From an uncultured bacterium (GTDB lineage: Bacteria; Verrucomicrobiota; Lentisphaeria; Oligosphaerales; Oligosphaeraceae): 41,871 bases of DNA. The notes beneath the pieces were generated by a model. That model saw only the letters and a program-made list of their open reading frames with translations, had not been told where the DNA came from and made no database searches. Made by a program: the position numbers and the translations under genes. The DNA is taken from NCBI GenBank assembly GCA_902776645.1, contig CACYQT010000050.1, positions 1-41,871 of the forward strand, given 5' to 3'. Below are positions 1-8,199 of this stretch, piece after piece (position 1 is the first letter of the stretch; every line of letters begins with the position of its first letter).

Positions 1-127
1 TCTCATATGTTGTGAAACGATACGAACACTCCAGACACATGCGGCGGCGGCGAACAGACGCCGCATCCTTCGACATACGTGTCTCGAGAACTTTATCCGA
101 ATCTTTTCCACATTTTGGACAACGCAT
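1..127 (-). CDS. nrdR: Transcriptional repressor NrdR, N-terminal part (cut by window edge)
   Basis: Reading leftward from the ATG at 127, 42 codons remain before the window ends. They give a zinc-ribbon start with CPKC at residues 3-6, a second Cys pair at 31 and 34 (CLEC), the RRRR stretch just before it, and the ending RFTTYE. This order (CPxC, S/TR, RRRR, CxxC, RFTTYE) is the signature of NrdR, the ATP-cone repressor that senses dATP/ATP and shuts down ribonucleotide reductase genes. An AAGGA ribosome site lies about 10 bases before the ATG. The ATP-cone domain would lie outside the window. It follows the YmdB gene on the same strand after 73 bases, so the two may be co-transcribed. The call is firm although only the zinc ribbon is visible. 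Confidence 0.9.
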   Translation of the reverse strand, partial: MRCPKCGKDSDKVLETRMSKDAASVRRRRMCLECSYRFTTYE

Positions 128-200
128 AACTGATTTTCCTTATTCAACTGCTCTACTGACATCCCTCGTCTCCATCCTCCGTCCAGCCCGTCCTTCACCG

Positions 201-983
201 TTAGAACAAATCCCGTGTCACTCGCTCGATTCCCGTCGCCTTCCCGTCCTCGCCGACCGTCACAACCGTGCCATTCAGCCGTATTCCCTTGTCGTTCACA
301 AGAAAACGGCTCGGCATGCCGGTCGTGAAGCGATGCAGCACAGGCTCGATCTCCCGCCCGAGAATCGATTCGCGCGCTCCCACCATGCCGACATCGCATT
401 GGAACGCCGTCCCCCCCGCGAAAATCTGCTGGTCCGCCGTCGGCACATGCGTATGCGTACCGAGCACGGCGCTCACACGCCCGGCCAGATAGCGGCCCAT
501 CGCGATCTTCTCGCTCGTCGCCTCCGCATGGAAATCGACGATGATCACGGGCGTTTCGACACGGATTTTCTCCACAAGTTCGTCCGCCTTCGTAAACGGG
601 CAGTTCGACGGAACGCCGATGAACGTCCGCCCGATCAGCGATATCACGCCGACCTTCACACCGTTCCGCGCCTCGAACACGCCGTATCCGCGGCCGGGCT
701 GCGCATCGGAGAAATTCGCAGGACGCAACACGTTGCCGACGCTTTCGATCTCGTCTGGAAACTCCTTCTGATCCCATACATGGTCGCCGGACGTGAAGAC
801 GTCAACGCCGCTTTCGTCAAGCTCGGCCAGGCACGATTTCGTGAAACCGCCGCCGCCGGCCATGTTTTCGCCGTTCGCGATGCAGAAATCACAGCGGTTC
901 TCCCGCATCAGCTCACGGACCGTCATCTTGACAGCCTGACGCCCCCCCTTCCCGACTATGTCGCCTATGAACAATATCCGCAT
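201..983 (-). CDS. YmdB-family metallophosphoesterase (2',3'-cyclic nucleotide phosphodiesterase-like)
   Basis: 260 residues when begun at the ATG at 983, where MRILFIGDIVGKGGR matches the family N-terminus. An in-frame ATG 45 bases upstream would add a tail with no family match, and AAGGTG precedes the chosen start. Visible metal-centre motifs in order are GDIVG (residues 7-11), ANGEN near residue 37, GDHVWD near residue 67, DFHAEATSEK and GTHTHVPTAD. These are the TIGR00282/YmdB calcineurin-like fold; YmdB hydrolyses 2',3'-cAMP and in Bacillus affects RNA turnover and biofilm switching. It is probably cytoplasmic, as no signal peptide is seen. In many bacteria this gene sits beside rny; here the downstream neighbour is nrdR. 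The cellular role in this organism is not shown by the sequence. Confidence 0.9.
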   Translation of the reverse strand: MRILFIGDIVGKGGRQAVKMTVRELMRENRCDFCIANGENMAGGGGFTKSCLAELDESGVDVFTSGDHVWDQKEFPDEIESVGNVLRPANFSDAQPGRGYGVFEARNGVKVGVISLIGRTFIGVPSNCPFTKADELVEKIRVETPVIIVDFHAEATSEKIAMGRYLAGRVSAVLGTHTHVPTADQQIFAGGTAFQCDVGMVGARESILGREIEPVLHRFTTGMPSRFLVNDKGIRLNGTVVTVGEDGKATGIERVTRDLF

Positions 984-1201
984 CGCTTCACCTTGCATTC
1001 GCAGCCACGCGGGCAAAACGCCCTGCAAGCATCATTTCCTTTTCCTGTCTATTTTTCTTTTTTTGCTTCCCAAGAAGAAAAAAACTTTAAAATAATATAA
1101 TTCATTGCGTCCATTCTGCTATTTTTCAGCGCAAAATGAAATATAGTATTTCCATATGCCATGACTTTTTATTTACTCAATCGCTAAAATGGAAAATCGC
1201 C

Positions 1202-1900
1202 ATGTCCAGACAACCATCATCCGGCTCCCCTAGAAAAATCTTCCGCCAGGCCTCCGCCTACCAGTACGACTCCGAACATCAGGCCAGATCCAAGGCGGAC
1301 ATGACGGAATTCGAACTGAAGCAACTGTTCCCCAAGCATGTATGGAAGCCCGGCACCTTGCTGATGCCCGTGCCCGTCGTGCTCGTTTCATGCGGCGGCG
1401 GCAAGTCGCCCTACGCCCCGAACATCATCACGGTCGCATGGGCTGGAACCATTTGCTCGGATCCCGCCATGCTGTCCATCTCAGTCCGGCAGGAACGCTA
1501 TTCCCACGAAATCATCTGCCGCACACAGGAATTCGTCGTCAACGTACCGACCGCCCAGCAGGCGAAAATCACGGACTGGTGCGGCATGAAATCCGGCCGT
1601 GACGTCGATAAATTCGCGGAAACACGGCTCACGCCGCTGCCCGCCACGCAGGTCAAATGCCCCATCATCGCGGACTGCCCTCTGAACATCGAATGCAAGG
1701 TCGTCAAAACCATCCCGCTCGGAACGCATGACATGTTTCTGGGGAAAATCGTCGCCGTCTCCATCGCGGACAGCCTGCTGGACCGCCGCGGCAAGCTTGA
1801 CACGGAGCATGCGGATCTGCTCGCCTACGCGCATTCCGAATACCACGCCCTCGGGCGGAAGGTCGGCTCCTTCGGCTTCTCCGTCAGAAAACGCAAATGA
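1202..1900 (+). CDS. Flavin reductase family protein (flavoredoxin-like)
   Basis: About 232 residues. The core has the FMN-binding split-barrel signature of the flavin reductase-like family: NIITVAWAG, SDPAMLSISVRQERYSHEII, EFVVNVP, then CGMKSGRDVDKFAET and a late GTHDMFLGKIVAV strand. Members bind FMN and either reduce flavins or pass electrons to partners, as in Desulfovibrio flavoredoxin. The start is uncertain. C/G-rich third positions typical of this genome begin around 1225, so I chose the ATG at 1202. The ATG at 1301, with AAGG seven bases before it, would give a 199-residue protein closer to the usual family length; an ATG at 1136 lies in AT-rich sequence and is unlikely. It stands alone and is followed at once by a strong hairpin. 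The electron partner is unknown. Confidence 0.82.
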   Translation: MSRQPSSGSPRKIFRQASAYQYDSEHQARSKADMTEFELKQLFPKHVWKPGTLLMPVPVVLVSCGGGKSPYAPNIITVAWAGTICSDPAMLSISVRQERYSHEIICRTQEFVVNVPTAQQAKITDWCGMKSGRDVDKFAETRLTPLPATQVKCPIIADCPLNIECKVVKTIPLGTHDMFLGKIVAVSIADSLLDRRGKLDTEHADLLAYAHSEYHALGRKVGSFGFSVRKRK

Positions 1901-1907
1901 ACAGAAA

Positions 1908-1934
1908 GCTCCGACGGCGTCCCGCCGTCGGAGC
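1908..1934. terminator. Perfect 11-bp palindromic hairpin after flavin reductase (REP-like)
   Basis: The arms GCTCCGACGGC and GCCGTCGGAGC flank a GTCCC loop, eight bases after the stop codon. No T-run follows, so it may be a repetitive extragenic palindrome or an mRNA-stabilising hairpin rather than an intrinsic terminator. The core GACGGCGTCCCGCCGTC occurs again at 23534-23550. Confidence 0.6.
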
Positions 1935-1998
1935 AGTCAGTCCAACATTGCCGAAAATTGCAAAAATCTCTTTTTTCCCATATAAACGCCATTGAAAA

Positions 1999-2027
1999 TT
2001 GGCATTTTCCAGTTGAAACGTTAATTT
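1999..2027 (+). promoter_or_regulatory. Possible promoter of the sugar operon
   Basis: TTGGCA (1999-2004), a 17-base gap and TAATTT (2022-2027) lie in an AT-rich leader about 70 bases before the Gfo/Idh start. A short inverted repeat, GAAAAT-TGGC-ATTTTC, overlaps the -35 box and could be an operator. This rests only on sigma-70-like spacing, so it is tentative. Confidence 0.3.
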
Positions 2028-2094
2028 TCCATACTAGACATAAAAACATTCCGTTCCCAGAAACAAAAGCAACGAAAAACAAGGAGTTTTCACC

Positions 2095-3210
2095 ATGGCA
2101 TTGAGAGTAGGTGTTGTCGGTTGCCGAGGCATTGGTACCACCCATGCAACAGCCCACAAGAACGACGAGCTGGCCGAACTCGTGGCCGTCTGCGACGTCG
2201 TCAAATCACGCGCGGATGAACTGGCCGCCAAGTTGCAGGTCAAGGCGTACTACAGCCTGGACGACATGCTCGCAAACGAACAGCTCGACATCGTCGACGT
2301 CTGCACGGGCGGTCCTGAAAACGGCGGATGGCACGGCGTTCCCGTCATGCAGGCCCTTTCGGCCGGCAAGCATGTCCTCTGCGAAAAGCCCATCTCCAAC
2401 GACGTCGAGGAGGCCCGCCAGATGGTCGCCCTCGCCGCCAAGAACAACCTCTACCTCGGCGTGAACCTGAACCACTACTTCACACAGCCCGCGGACGACG
2501 CCAAGAAACTGATCGCCGAAGACAAGATCGGCGAAATCATCTACCTGCACCTCCGCATGGGCTTCCCGGGCTCCGAATGGGCCTACGCCCGCACGGCCGG
2601 CGCCAACATGGAAGGCTACCCCTACTTCCACGTCAAGGCGTTCCTCGCCCACCCGTTCTCCATCATGCGCTACTTCGGCGGCAACGTCGCCCAGATCCAG
2701 TCCTTCATGAGCAAGCCGTCCTACCGCATCAAGACGGCCGACCCCATGGTCTCCGTCAACTCCATCCACCTCAAGTTCGAAAACGGCGCCATCGGCTACA
2801 TGTTCTCCTCCCGCGGCGACACGACGAACTACTACGGCGGCTGGTGGTCCATCGAAGTCGGCGGCACGAAAGGCACCTTCGCCATTGAAAACTGCGTCGA
2901 GAAACTCATCTACCAGCCCGGCCAGGGCAATCCGGACTACACCGCCGGACAGGGCCTCGGCAAAGCCCCCGAAGCCATCGTCACCGACTACGGCGTGACC
3001 GATTTCGGCACCACCTTCCCGCGCCGCATCCACTGCTTCCTCGAAGACGTCACGAACGGCGTCCCGAAGAACAAGCTCCGCGCCTCCGGCCGTGACGCCC
3101 TCGCCACGCTGGAATACACGTTCGCGGCCATCGACTCCTTCGAGCACGGCGGCATCCTCGTGAATCCGCATCCGCTGCCGTTCGTCAAGCCCGACCCCAA
3201 CAACCAGTAA
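2095..3210 (+). CDS. Gfo/Idh/MocA family oxidoreductase
   Basis: 371 residues. The N-terminal Rossmann fold opens with GVVGCRGIG (residues 6-14), the dinucleotide-binding loop. CEKPIS at about 96-101 carries the conserved Lys of the family, and the C-terminal half is the beta-sheet substrate domain (GAIGYMFSSRGD, GTKGTF). Family enzymes oxidise or reduce sugars, inositols and sugar amides using NAD(P). No Tat signal is seen, so it is cytoplasmic. AAGGAG lies about ten bases before the ATG. It opens a same-strand run with two TIM-barrel sugar isomerases, an MFS protein and a MalK-type ATPase, which points to uptake and isomerisation of a sugar or inositol. The substrate cannot be read from the sequence. 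The strong start site and leader suggest good expression. Confidence 0.9.
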   Translation: MALRVGVVGCRGIGTTHATAHKNDELAELVAVCDVVKSRADELAAKLQVKAYYSLDDMLANEQLDIVDVCTGGPENGGWHGVPVMQALSAGKHVLCEKPISNDVEEARQMVALAAKNNLYLGVNLNHYFTQPADDAKKLIAEDKIGEIIYLHLRMGFPGSEWAYARTAGANMEGYPYFHVKAFLAHPFSIMRYFGGNVAQIQSFMSKPSYRIKTADPMVSVNSIHLKFENGAIGYMFSSRGDTTNYYGGWWSIEVGGTKGTFAIENCVEKLIYQPGQGNPDYTAGQGLGKAPEAIVTDYGVTDFGTTFPRRIHCFLEDVTNGVPKNKLRASGRDALATLEYTFAAIDSFEHGGILVNPHPLPFVKPDPNNQ

Positions 3211-3219
3211 CAACCACCC

Positions 3220-3247
3220 GGCATCCCCGCAAAATCGTGGGGATGCC
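3220..3247 (+). terminator. Intercistronic hairpin between the oxidoreductase and isomerase genes
   Basis: A perfect 9-bp stem, GGCATCCCC / GGGGATGCC, with a 10-base loop starts nine bases after the Gfo/Idh stop and is followed by ATTAAATTATTAT. It could be a leaky terminator or a 3' stabiliser that makes the first gene more abundant than those downstream. Confidence 0.6.
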
Positions 3248-3279
3248 ATTAAATTATTATACTATAAGGACATACGATT

Positions 3280-4086
3280 ATGAAAATTGGTGTCAACTCT
3301 GTTCTCTTCGGCGCGTTCGACATGGACACCGCCTTCAAATGGACGAAAGTCTGCGGCTATGACGCAATCGAAATCTCCGCCATCGGCGGCATGAGCGAAC
3401 ATCTCGTTCTCGACAGCCATTGGCGCAAATGCTGCACCGCCATCAAGAAACTTATCAAAGAATACGACCTTCCCGTGCAGGCCATGGAACAGCCCAGCCA
3501 GGATCCGAAAATCATGAAGCTCGCCTTCCAGGCCGCCGCCGAAATCGGCTGCCCCGTCGTCAACTGCGGCCCGGGCGGGAAAATGGGTGACGAAGCCACC
3601 TTCCAGCAGTCCGTCGACAGCCTTGGCAAACTCGCGGATCTCGCCGCCAAATACGGCGTCACCCTCTGCGCGAAGGCCCACGTCGGCGCCGCCATCTGGA
3701 ACACGCCCACGACGCTCAAACTGCTCGAAGCCGTCAATCATCCGAACTTCGGCCTGGACATGGATCCCTCCCACATCTACCGCGCCAACGAAAATCCTGT
3801 CGACGCCATCGCGGCCGTCATCTCCCGCATCAAGCATGTCCATATCCGTGACTGCAAAGGCCGCCAGCAAGGCCCAGGCGAACCCTGCAACCAGGCCAAT
3901 GGCCGCGGCGACATCGATCTGCTCGGCTACATCCGCGTCCTCCGCAAATACAACTACGACGGCCCGATCGATCTCGAAGTCATCGGCACGAAGGCCAAAG
4001 GCTACGAGCTGCCCGCCTGCGTCGCCATCGCGGCCGAGACGAAGGGCCATCTGACAGCCTGCCTGCAGGCCGTCGGCGAACGCTAA
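3280..4086 (+). CDS. Sugar phosphate isomerase/epimerase (xylose isomerase-like TIM barrel)
   Basis: 268 residues, AP-endonuclease-2/xylose-isomerase TIM-barrel superfamily. Likely metal-site and active-site positions by family comparison are H134 (in AKAHVG), D162/H165 (GLDMDPSHIY), H188/D191 (HVHIRD) and E233 (DLEVIG). AAGGA precedes the ATG by about ten bases. Such proteins interconvert keto and epimer forms of sugars and inositol derivatives, and commonly pair with Gfo/Idh dehydrogenases, as here. The first position is K132-x-H rather than the E-x-H seen in many relatives, so the metal site may differ. It follows the dehydrogenase after a hairpin and precedes an MFS gene by 40 bases. The substrate is unknown. 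Confidence 0.85.
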   Translation: MKIGVNSVLFGAFDMDTAFKWTKVCGYDAIEISAIGGMSEHLVLDSHWRKCCTAIKKLIKEYDLPVQAMEQPSQDPKIMKLAFQAAAEIGCPVVNCGPGGKMGDEATFQQSVDSLGKLADLAAKYGVTLCAKAHVGAAIWNTPTTLKLLEAVNHPNFGLDMDPSHIYRANENPVDAIAAVISRIKHVHIRDCKGRQQGPGEPCNQANGRGDIDLLGYIRVLRKYNYDGPIDLEVIGTKAKGYELPACVAIAAETKGHLTACLQAVGER

Positions 4087-4126
4087 TCCACCATCTACGC
4101 GAAAGCGGAGCGCAGCATCGGCATCC

Positions 4127-5365
4127 ATGAAGAAATCGCCTCTTGCCAACACAGGATTCGCAGGCTTCATCGGGACGCAGTTCCTCGGGGCGTTCAATGA
4201 CAACATCTTCAAGATGCTTGTCATCTGCGCCGCCGCGGCGGTTTTGACGCCGGAGGCCAAGCGGGACTACATCCCGCTCGCCTCCGCCCTCTTCATCCTG
4301 CCGTATCTGCTGTTCTCCGCCTTCGCAGGCTATCTGGCGGACCGATTCTCCAAACGGTCCGTCATGATCGCCACAAAGGCCGCCGAAATCGTCATCATGG
4401 CGACCGGCCTCGTCCTTTTCCATTTCAACGCCGTCTACGCGCTTCTCGCGGTCCTCTTCTGCATGGGGGCCCAGAGCGCCTTCTTCAGCCCCGCCAAATA
4501 CGGATTCCTTCCGGAAACCCTCCCGCCGGAAAACCTTTCCAGCGGCAACGGCGCGACGCAGCTCTTCACATTCCTCGCGATCATCCTCGGCGGATGGGCG
4601 GGCAGCCAGCTGGCGGACACATACAAGGCATCCTTCCGCACGGCCGCTCTCTATCCCGTCGCCATCGCGATCGCAGGCTTCGCCGTCAGTTTTCTCATCA
4701 CCCGCACCAAGCCCGGTTCGCCAAACGCGAAACCGACCTTTGATCCAGTCTCCCCACATTTGCGCACGTTCGCCGAAATGCGCAAAAACAAAGCCCTGCT
4801 CTTCTGCCTCCTCGGCAACACGTATTTCTGGTTTCTGGGAGCCCTCTTCCAGGCCAACATCCCCTTCATCGTGCAGGACGATCTCAAGCAAGGCGACCAG
4901 ATGATCGGCTATCTGCAAGGCGCCGTCGCCCTCGGCATCGGCATCGGCTCAGCCGCCGCGGGCTTCCTCTCCAGAGGGAAGATCGCCTTCCATTTCGTAC
5001 TGCCCGCAGGCCTGCTGCTCGCCGTATGCGCCCTCGCGTTCGGACTCACCAGTTCGCATGTCGTGCCCGTTCTCGCCATCACCGCCGCCCTCGGCGTGAC
5101 CGGCGGTTTCTACCAGCTGCCGCTCAGCACGGGAATCCAGCAGTACAGCCCCGAAGACAAACGCGGCGCCTATCTCGCCGCAGGCAACGCTCTCGACTGC
5201 ATATCCATGCTTCTGGCATCCGCCCTCCATTGGCTCCTCCTGAAGCCGCTCAAACTCTCGCCGGGCGCCGTCATCGTCGTCCTCGGAGCCATCACCCTTG
5301 GCGTTGTCGCCGCCTTGAAGGCATTCATGCCACGCGACTTGAAATCAGTGAAAACAGCAGATTAA
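4127..5365 (+). CDS. MFS transporter, lysophospholipid transporter LplT-like
   Basis: 412 residues with about twelve hydrophobic segments. The start GFIGTQFLGAFNDNIFK closely resembles the first helix of LplT and of the Aas N-terminal domain (TQFLGAFNDN). The segments SPAKYGFLPETLPPENLSSGNG and DRFSKRSVMIATK fit the same branch. LplT flips lysophosphatidylethanolamine across the inner membrane for re-acylation by Aas. No acyltransferase gene lies next to it, whereas relatives often carry one fused or adjacent. It sits inside a sugar-metabolism run, only four bases before the MalK-type gene, so a different solute is possible. The ATG at 4127 (MKKSP) gives the standard length. The MFS call is firm; the substrate is inferred. 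Confidence 0.82.
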   Translation: MKKSPLANTGFAGFIGTQFLGAFNDNIFKMLVICAAAAVLTPEAKRDYIPLASALFILPYLLFSAFAGYLADRFSKRSVMIATKAAEIVIMATGLVLFHFNAVYALLAVLFCMGAQSAFFSPAKYGFLPETLPPENLSSGNGATQLFTFLAIILGGWAGSQLADTYKASFRTAALYPVAIAIAGFAVSFLITRTKPGSPNAKPTFDPVSPHLRTFAEMRKNKALLFCLLGNTYFWFLGALFQANIPFIVQDDLKQGDQMIGYLQGAVALGIGIGSAAAGFLSRGKIAFHFVLPAGLLLAVCALAFGLTSSHVVPVLAITAALGVTGGFYQLPLSTGIQQYSPEDKRGAYLAAGNALDCISMLLASALHWLLLKPLKLSPGAVIVVLGAITLGVVAALKAFMPRDLKSVKTAD

Positions 5366-5369
5366 CACC

Positions 5370-6542
5370 ATGGCCCAAGTCACTCTCGAACATGTTGGAA
5401 AAGTCTATCCGGGCGATGTCCGTGCCGTAAAGGACTTCAATCTCACCATTGAAGACGGCGAGTTCATCGTCATGGTCGGGCCGTCCGGTTGCGGCAAGTC
5501 CACCACCCTCCGCATGGTCGCCGGTCTGGAGGAAATCTCCGAAGGCACGATCAAAATCGGCGGCCGCATCGTCAACGACGTCCTCCCGAAAGACCGCAAC
5601 ATCGCCATGGTCTTCCAGAACTACGCCCTCTATCCGGACAAGACCGTCTATGAGAACATGGCCTTCTGCCTCCGCATGCGGAAATACCAGCCGGAGGATG
5701 ACAAACAGCGCAAAGGCCCCTTCGCGCCGCTCATCAACTGGTGGCGGAACCGCCGTGAGAAAAACGCGGAGATCGACCGCCGCGTCCGCGAAGCCGCGGA
5801 CATTCTCGGCATACAGGATCTGCTTGACCGCCGTCCGAAGGCGCTGTCCGGCGGACAGCGCCAGCGCGTCGCCGTCGGCCGCTGCATCGTCCGCAATCCC
5901 GCCGTGTTCCTCTTCGACGAACCGCTTTCCAATCTGGACGCCAAGATGCGCGTCCAGATGCGCACGGAGATCTCACGTCTCCACAACAAACTGCGCACCA
6001 CAATGATATATGTGACGCACGACCAGACGGAGGCCATGACCATGGGCGACCGCATCGTCGTCATGAAGGACGGTGTCATCCAGCAGGTCGCCACGCCATC
6101 CGAACTCTACGACAATCCGAACAACATTTTCGTCGCGGGATTCATCGGCACGCCGCCCATGAATTTCTTCGATGTCGAAATACAGGACGACAACGGCAAT
6201 CTGTCCATCAAGTCGGACGCTTTCACGCTGAAAGTCCCGCAGGAATGGACGAACGCCGTTGCGCCGCATGTCGGCCGCCGTCTCACCTTCGGGCTCCGCC
6301 CCGAACATGTCGGTTCGCCCTCCGCGGAGGCGCAGTCGCATCCGCAGACCATCGCCGCGGACATAGAAGTCATCGAGCCCATGGGCTCCGAGACTTACCT
6401 GTACATGAAGGTGGGCGACGCAGGCTTCATCGCCCGCGTCGATCCGCACCGCGTATGCTCCGTCGGCGACAAGATTGATCTCGCCGTCATGATGGACAAG
6501 GCCCATCTGTTCAATCCGGAAACAACGGAACGAATCATTTGA
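5370..6542 (+). CDS. Sugar ABC transporter ATP-binding protein, MalK/UgpC/MsmX type
   Basis: 390 residues. Walker A is GPSGCGKST at 37-45, the Q-loop region is VFQNYALYP, the signature LSGGQ is at 159-163, and Walker B is FLFDEP with D183 and E184. The segment after PLSNLDAK is typical of carbohydrate importers. The C-terminal third is the TOBE/MalK regulatory region (GFIGTPPMNFF, FGLRPEH). A charged insert of about 35 residues (KYQPEDDKQRKGPFAPLINW onward) lies between the Q-loop and the signature, where MalK proteins are usually shorter. No permease or solute-binding gene accompanies it, so it may energise several importers in the manner of MsmX. It starts four bases after the MFS stop and is probably co-transcribed. 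Confidence 0.9.
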   Translation: MAQVTLEHVGKVYPGDVRAVKDFNLTIEDGEFIVMVGPSGCGKSTTLRMVAGLEEISEGTIKIGGRIVNDVLPKDRNIAMVFQNYALYPDKTVYENMAFCLRMRKYQPEDDKQRKGPFAPLINWWRNRREKNAEIDRRVREAADILGIQDLLDRRPKALSGGQRQRVAVGRCIVRNPAVFLFDEPLSNLDAKMRVQMRTEISRLHNKLRTTMIYVTHDQTEAMTMGDRIVVMKDGVIQQVATPSELYDNPNNIFVAGFIGTPPMNFFDVEIQDDNGNLSIKSDAFTLKVPQEWTNAVAPHVGRRLTFGLRPEHVGSPSAEAQSHPQTIAADIEVIEPMGSETYLYMKVGDAGFIARVDPHRVCSVGDKIDLAVMMDKAHLFNPETTERII

Positions 6543-6591
6543 TTCATACCTTATAGTAATACAGCAACCACATTAAAAAGAGGAAACAATC

Positions 6592-7347
6592 ATGACCATC
6601 ATTCCAGTCGCCCTCGAAATGTACTCCGTCAGAAAGGAATTCACGGAAAATCCGCTGGCCACCATGAAAGCCATCAAGGCCATGGGCTACGACGGCGTCG
6701 AATTCGCGGGCGCCCCGCAGTTCTGCGCGGATTTCTACGCCGGCCTCCTGAAGGAGACGGGACTCGTCTGCTGCGGATGGCACACCCCGTGGGACAGCGT
6801 GCAGGATGCCAAAATCGATGAAACGATCAAGCTGAACCAGGCAGTCGGCAACCCCAACATCATGATTCCCGGCGTTCCCGCCAAGACCGCCGATGAATGG
6901 CTCGCGACCGCCAAGAAATTCAACGAAATCGCCAACAAGCTCGCCCTCTACGGCATGCGCACTGGCTACCACAACCACACCGCCGAATTCGCCGCCGTCG
7001 ACGGCAAGACGCCGTGGGACATCTTCATGGGCAACACGGACAAACGCGTCGTCATGCAGCTCGACACAGGCAACGGCCTCGCCGGCGGCTGCGACATCAT
7101 GGGCACCCTCAACAAGTATCCGGGCCGCTGCCAGACCATCCATCTGAAGCCCTATTCGAAGGATCCCGCCAAAGGCTTCAAGCCCATCATCGGACAGGAC
7201 GACTGCCCGTGGAAGGAAATCTTCGACTTCTGCCAGACGAAGGGCAACACGGAATGGTATGTCATCGAATACGAATGCCCCGAAATCCCCGCCCTCGAAG
7301 CCGTCAAGATGTGCCTTGACGCCACGCGCGGAATGCTCGGCTACTAA
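6592..7347 (+). CDS. Sugar phosphate isomerase/epimerase (TIM barrel)
   Basis: 251 residues, a second member of the xylose-isomerase-like TIM-barrel superfamily in this run. Expected metal and active-site positions are seen: H127/H129 in GYHNH with E132 after it, D158 in QLDTGN, H184 in IHLKPY and E226 in VIEYE. AGAGGA stands before the ATG. It is more canonical at the GYHNHxxE motif than the isomerase at 3280 and is not a close copy of it, so the two probably act on different intermediates. It is the last gene of the plus-strand operon and ends at a bidirectional terminator. The substrate is unknown; inosose, keto-sugar or 3-keto-glycoside intermediates are usual for such sets. Confidence 0.85.
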   Translation: MTIIPVALEMYSVRKEFTENPLATMKAIKAMGYDGVEFAGAPQFCADFYAGLLKETGLVCCGWHTPWDSVQDAKIDETIKLNQAVGNPNIMIPGVPAKTADEWLATAKKFNEIANKLALYGMRTGYHNHTAEFAAVDGKTPWDIFMGNTDKRVVMQLDTGNGLAGGCDIMGTLNKYPGRCQTIHLKPYSKDPAKGFKPIIGQDDCPWKEIFDFCQTKGNTEWYVIEYECPEIPALEAVKMCLDATRGMLGY

Positions 7348-7370
7348 TCGCTGACAGAAGATAATAAGAT

Positions 7371-7409
7371 AAAAAGCCAGACTGCAACCGTTTAGCAGTC
7401 TGGCTTTTT
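7371..7409. terminator. Bidirectional intrinsic terminator between convergent genes
   Basis: A perfect 15-bp stem, AAAAAGCCAGACTGC / GCAGTCTGGCTTTTT, encloses a nine-base loop. It has an A-run on one side and a T-run on the other, so it can stop transcription of the sugar operon and of hpt. Confidence 0.9.
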
Positions 7410-7432
7410 CTTTTCCGCTCAACGAATACTTC

Positions 7433-8050
7433 TCAGCGGAAGCATTCCTCCCGCGCCAACGCCACGTACGGCAGGTCGCGGAACTCTTCGCCGACATCCA
7501 ATCCATAGCCGACGACCCATCTGTCATTCACTTCGAATCCCCTGAAGTCCGCCTTGAAATGCTTCCGCAGTTCCAGAACCTCCGGCGACGGCGATTCGAG
7601 CTTCTTTTCCAAAAACACGCAGGTCTTCACGGATTTCGCCTTCAGTTCGTTCAAGAAATGGTCTTTCAGAGCGGACAGCGTAAACCCTTGATCCAGAATA
7701 TCATCGACCAGCAGAATCGAACAGCCTTCGACGTTGTCGCACGTCATGCCACTGATTTTCACCTTCCGCGTCTTCTCGCCCGCTCCTTTCATGCCGGACT
7801 GGTAGGTGCTCGCCCGAACGAAATCAAGCCGCAGGCCGCGCATGCCAACGCTCCGCAATTCACGGATCAGATCGGACACGAATATGCTCGCGCCTTTCAG
7901 CACGCCCATCAGGCAGACGCTCTTCTCCCCCGCATACGCATCCTTTATCTCCTGCGCAAGCGAGACAATTCTCGTGTGAATCGCTTCGCTGTCAATCAAA
8001 ACACCCTGCAAACGGTCGTCGTCAATGATATGCTCTGTCTTGTTGGTCAT
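7433..8050 (-). CDS. hpt: Hypoxanthine phosphoribosyltransferase
   Basis: 205 residues. The PRPP-binding loop LLVDDILDQGFTL (113-125) carries the adjacent acidic pair D116-D117 typical of HPRT. MGVLKGASIFVSDLIREL (48-65) is the conserved pyrophosphate-loop strand, ASTYQ (80-84) is the flexible catalytic loop, and NDRWVVGYGLDVGEEFRDLP is the C-terminal hallmark. The enzyme salvages hypoxanthine and guanine to IMP and GMP in the cytoplasm. At 205 residues it is slightly longer than the usual 175-185 because of an N-terminal extension. It is divergently arranged with the hydrolase at 8200. A GMP synthase gene on the same strand lies about 1.2 kb away, but the hydrolase separates them. Confidence 0.93.
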   Translation of the reverse strand: MTNKTEHIIDDDRLQGVLIDSEAIHTRIVSLAQEIKDAYAGEKSVCLMGVLKGASIFVSDLIRELRSVGMRGLRLDFVRASTYQSGMKGAGEKTRKVKISGMTCDNVEGCSILLVDDILDQGFTLSALKDHFLNELKAKSVKTCVFLEKKLESPSPEVLELRKHFKADFRGFEVNDRWVVGYGLDVGEEFRDLPYVALAREECFR

Positions 8051-8117
8051 GGTTGCTCTCGGTTTTTGTCGCTCTCCATACCTTAAGATAATATCTCATA
8101 TTCACAGGGCAAATGCC

Positions 8118-8145
8118 TTGACTTATCCTTCTTCACAATTAAACT
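8118..8145 (+). promoter_or_regulatory. Possible promoter of the alpha/beta hydrolase gene
   Basis: TTGACT (8118-8123), a 16-base gap and TAAACT (8140-8145) lie 55 bases before the hydrolase ATG in the AT-rich gap between divergent genes. The match to sigma-70 boxes and the position are good. Confidence 0.42.
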
Positions 8146-8199
8146 TTATTTTTGTCATTTTTTCAATCCCATTACCACCCTTTCCATCCACGACCGACC

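Noticed and set aside
12..1100. 362-codon open frame on the plus strand
   Set aside because: It is antisense to nrdR and the YmdB gene, whose motifs are clear; the long frame results from C/G-rich third positions.
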